Source: Opitutus sp. GAS368 (lineage in GTDB: Bacteria; Verrucomicrobiota; Verrucomicrobiia; Opitutales; Opitutaceae). Taken from it: a DNA stretch of 18,154 bases. The notes beneath the pieces are model-generated. The model saw nothing but the letters and a program-made list of their open reading frames with translations. It searched no databases and was not told where the DNA came from. Of this stretch, positions 16,526 through 18,154 are shown piece by piece. A program made the translations under genes and the position numbers. Position 1 is the stretch's first letter; each line of letters begins with the position of its first letter. The stretch spans positions 1-18,154 of the forward strand of contig CAMATV010000020.1 in assembly GCA_945861235.1 (NCBI GenBank). Reading direction: 5' to 3'.

Positions 16526-17155
16526 ATGTCTGCCATCGACGAAGGTATTGTCCGCGAATATTTCGAGCAAAACGGTTTTCTGGTCCGTCAAGCGCGCAAG
16601 TATCAGGTGTCCTCGCGCCGCAAGCTCGCGGACGAGGAGATCGATCTGGTCGTCTACAATCCGGCGTGGAAGCGCACGGACCGGAAGCCAGATTTTTTTC
16701 TCTTCTCGAATGAACTGCCCTTTGTCCAGAAGGCGGTGGTCTCCGTGAAGGGTTGGCACACGGGGGTGTTTACGCCGCAAATGCTCAAGAGCAGTCCGGA
16801 GATTTTTGGTTTCTTAAAACAAAGCGTGCTCAAGGAAGCGGCGCGGTTTTTTTCGGCGGAGACGGCGGACAACGCCGGGCATTCGTTGACGAAGATTCTC
16901 GTGCTGCCGAGCTTGCCGACGGCGGAGCCGTTTCGCTCGCAGAGCGTCGAGTTGCTGAAAGCCAAGGGTGTCGATGCGATCATCTCGTTTCGGGCCATGT
17001 TGCTGGATCTGCTCGATAAGGTTGAGACGAACCAGAACTACACCAAGAGCGACACGTTGCAGGTCATGCGCATCTTGAAAAACTACGATCTGCTCAAGGA
17101 CACGCAGCTCGATTTGCTGTCGGAGCGCGCCGCCCCGCGTCGCGCGAAGAGTTAA
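16526..17155 (+). CDS. Conserved-looking hypothetical protein, possible degenerate PD-(D/E)XK nuclease fold
   Basis: I do not recognise this 209-residue family. It is soluble, with no signal peptide or membrane segment. Its first half resembles a restriction-endonuclease-like core: an N-terminal helix VREYFEQNGFLVRQ (9-22) with E12, a strand EEIDLVVYNP (37-46) with D40, and a strand AVVSVKGWHTG (70-80) with K75. In active members the third motif is ExK or DxK, while here it is S73-V-K75, so catalysis is doubtful. The second half is helical, with FRAMLLDLLDKVE (155-167) and NYTKSDTLQVMRILKNYDLL (171-190), the latter possibly a small winged-helix-like or protein-binding tail. It lies six bases before lpxA and is probably in one operon with lpxA and pdxA. 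The coding assignment is sound; the fold is inference. Confidence 0.8.
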   Translation: MSAIDEGIVREYFEQNGFLVRQARKYQVSSRRKLADEEIDLVVYNPAWKRTDRKPDFFLFSNELPFVQKAVVSVKGWHTGVFTPQMLKSSPEIFGFLKQSVLKEAARFFSAETADNAGHSLTKILVLPSLPTAEPFRSQSVELLKAKGVDAIISFRAMLLDLLDKVETNQNYTKSDTLQVMRILKNYDLLKDTQLDLLSERAAPRRAKS

Positions 17156-17161
17156 GGCGCC

Positions 17162-17926
17162 ATGGCCACCACGATTCATCCGACCGCGATCGTTGAGGCG
17201 GGGGCGCAACTCGGCGCTGACTGCGAGATTCAGGCCTACGCGGTGGTCACGAAGCACGCGGTGTTGGGTGACGCCGTCGTGGTGCATCCGTTCGCGGTCG
17301 TCGGTGGCGATCCGCAGTATTTGAAATTTGACCGTGCTGCGGCAACGGGGGTGCGAATCGGTGCGGGCACGGTGATTCGCGAACAGGTGACGATCAACCG
17401 GTCGATCCACGCGGGGAAATTTACGGTGGTGGGGACGAACTGTTTTCTGATGGCCGCGAGCCATGTGGGGCACGACTGCGAGGTGGGCAATCATGTCGTC
17501 TTCGCGAATACGGCGCTGCTCGCGGGCCATGTCAGCGTGGGGGACGGGACGTTTCTCGGAGGCGGTGCGGCGGTGCACCAATTTTGTCGGATCGGCGAGG
17601 GCGTGATGGTGGCGGGCCATGCGTCGATCACCCGCGATGTGCCGCATTTCACGATGGTGGCGGAGCGGGATGACGTCATTGGGTTCAACGTCGTGGGGCT
17701 GAAGCGCCGGGGGGTGTCACGCGCGGTCATTGCGGAATTAAAGGCGGCGTTTGCCGCCGTCTATTTCACGGCGGGCAATATTCGCGAGGTGGCCGCGCAG
17801 CAGCTCGCGGGAGGGACGTATCTCAGCGCTGAGGTGAGACGGTTCCTCGAGTTTTTCGCCGGCGGCAAGCGCAGCTTTGCCCGGGCACGTCGGGCGGGCG
17901 GCGCGGAGAACGACGATGCCGAGTAA
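17162..17926 (+). CDS. lpxA: Acyl-ACP--UDP-N-acetylglucosamine O-acyltransferase
   Basis: LpxA transfers an R-3-hydroxyacyl chain from acyl carrier protein to UDP-GlcNAc, the first step of lipid A synthesis in the cytoplasm. The 254-residue product is close to the usual length of about 260. The N-terminal two thirds is a left-handed beta helix of hexapeptide repeats, starting IHPTAIVEAGAQLGADCEIQ. The catalytic histidine is H104 in SHVGHDC (100-106), matching E. coli H125. VVGGDPQYLKF (46-56), HQFCRIGEGVMVAGH (139-153) and GLKRRGVS (179-186) are family motifs. The helical C-terminal part follows from about 186. The gene starts six bases after the hypothetical gene and overlaps pdxA by eleven bases. 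The other lpx genes are not in this window. Confidence 0.95.
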   Translation: MATTIHPTAIVEAGAQLGADCEIQAYAVVTKHAVLGDAVVVHPFAVVGGDPQYLKFDRAAATGVRIGAGTVIREQVTINRSIHAGKFTVVGTNCFLMAASHVGHDCEVGNHVVFANTALLAGHVSVGDGTFLGGGAAVHQFCRIGEGVMVAGHASITRDVPHFTMVAERDDVIGFNVVGLKRRGVSRAVIAELKAAFAAVYFTAGNIREVAAQQLAGGTYLSAEVRRFLEFFAGGKRSFARARRAGGAENDDAE

Positions 17927-18154
17927 ATTGGCCTTCACGTGTGGCGATCCGGCGGGGGTCGGACCCGAGATCATTGCTGCTTGGCTGACAGCGCACGCCG
18001 ACGAGGCGGGCGAAGTTGCGGTGCTGGGGCCGGCCACGTGGCTGGCGACGCTGACGACACCCGCTGAGAAAATCGTGGTCGGGCGCGAGGAGTTTTCGGC
18101 GACGCCGGGGGTGCCTTCGGGTGAGGGTGCGCGGGTGGCGTGGGCGGCGATGGA
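17916..18154 (+). CDS. pdxA: 4-hydroxythreonine-4-phosphate dehydrogenase, 3' part outside window
   Basis: From the ATG at 17916, 79 codons run open to the window edge. The product begins MPSKLAFTCGDPAGVGPEII, and GDPAGVGPEI is the N-terminal signature of PdxA, which oxidises 4-phosphohydroxy-L-threonine in pyridoxal phosphate synthesis. About three quarters of the protein is missing, so the metal-binding histidines cannot be checked. PdxA2-type relatives that act on other hydroxy-acid phosphates share this signature, so the exact substrate is likely but not certain. The gene overlaps the end of lpxA by eleven bases in another frame, which points to translational coupling. Confidence 0.88.
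   Translation, partial: MPSKLAFTCGDPAGVGPEIIAAWLTAHADEAGEVAVLGPATWLATLTTPAEKIVVGREEFSATPGVPSGEGARVAWAAM

Overview
The window is GC-rich and gene-dense, with strong G/C preference at third codon positions. I infer a Gram-negative bacterium of the Verrucomicrobiota, most likely near Opitutaceae. The grounds are a fused SecDF preceded by YajC, an LpxA (so lipid A is made), a DUF3108 protein, start codons that mostly lack an upstream Shine-Dalgarno sequence, and intergenic DNA with short degenerate G-rich repeats. No rRNA, tRNA, CRISPR array, phage gene or transposase is visible. The content is mainly housekeeping, and I found no convincing new defence or mobile system.

Left part (1-6182, almost all minus strand). 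A partial family 9 glycosyltransferase overlaps an exported DUF3108 protein. A possible small plus-strand gene follows at 1634-1849. Three overlapping genes then form one cassette: an AI-2E-family transporter, a membrane-anchored zinc-ribbon protein and a metallo-beta-lactamase-fold nuclease. Next come trhO (tRNA U34 hydroxylation) and a MYG1/UPF0160-like DHH phosphoesterase, oriented together.

Middle (6183-10305). A 658-base stretch without a convincing gene is followed by a PfkB-family sugar kinase with a clear rho-independent terminator. The 262-base leader between the kinase and speA (biosynthetic arginine decarboxylase) holds a perfect 8+8 inverted repeat, a 12-base tandem repeat and two 9-base-period repeat clusters. 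A third cluster of the same kind lies at 6343.

Right part (10306-18154, plus strand). Divergent from speA lie yajC and secDF (Sec-dependent export), ending at a strong terminator. recJ (ssDNA exonuclease), aroB (shikimate pathway), an unrecognised 209-residue protein with a possible degenerate PD-(D/E)XK core, lpxA (first step of lipid A synthesis) and the start of pdxA (vitamin B6 synthesis) follow. The last three are packed as an operon. Intergenic gaps around recJ and aroB carry conspicuous hairpins.

Functions named here rest on motif recognition by eye. No database search was run.
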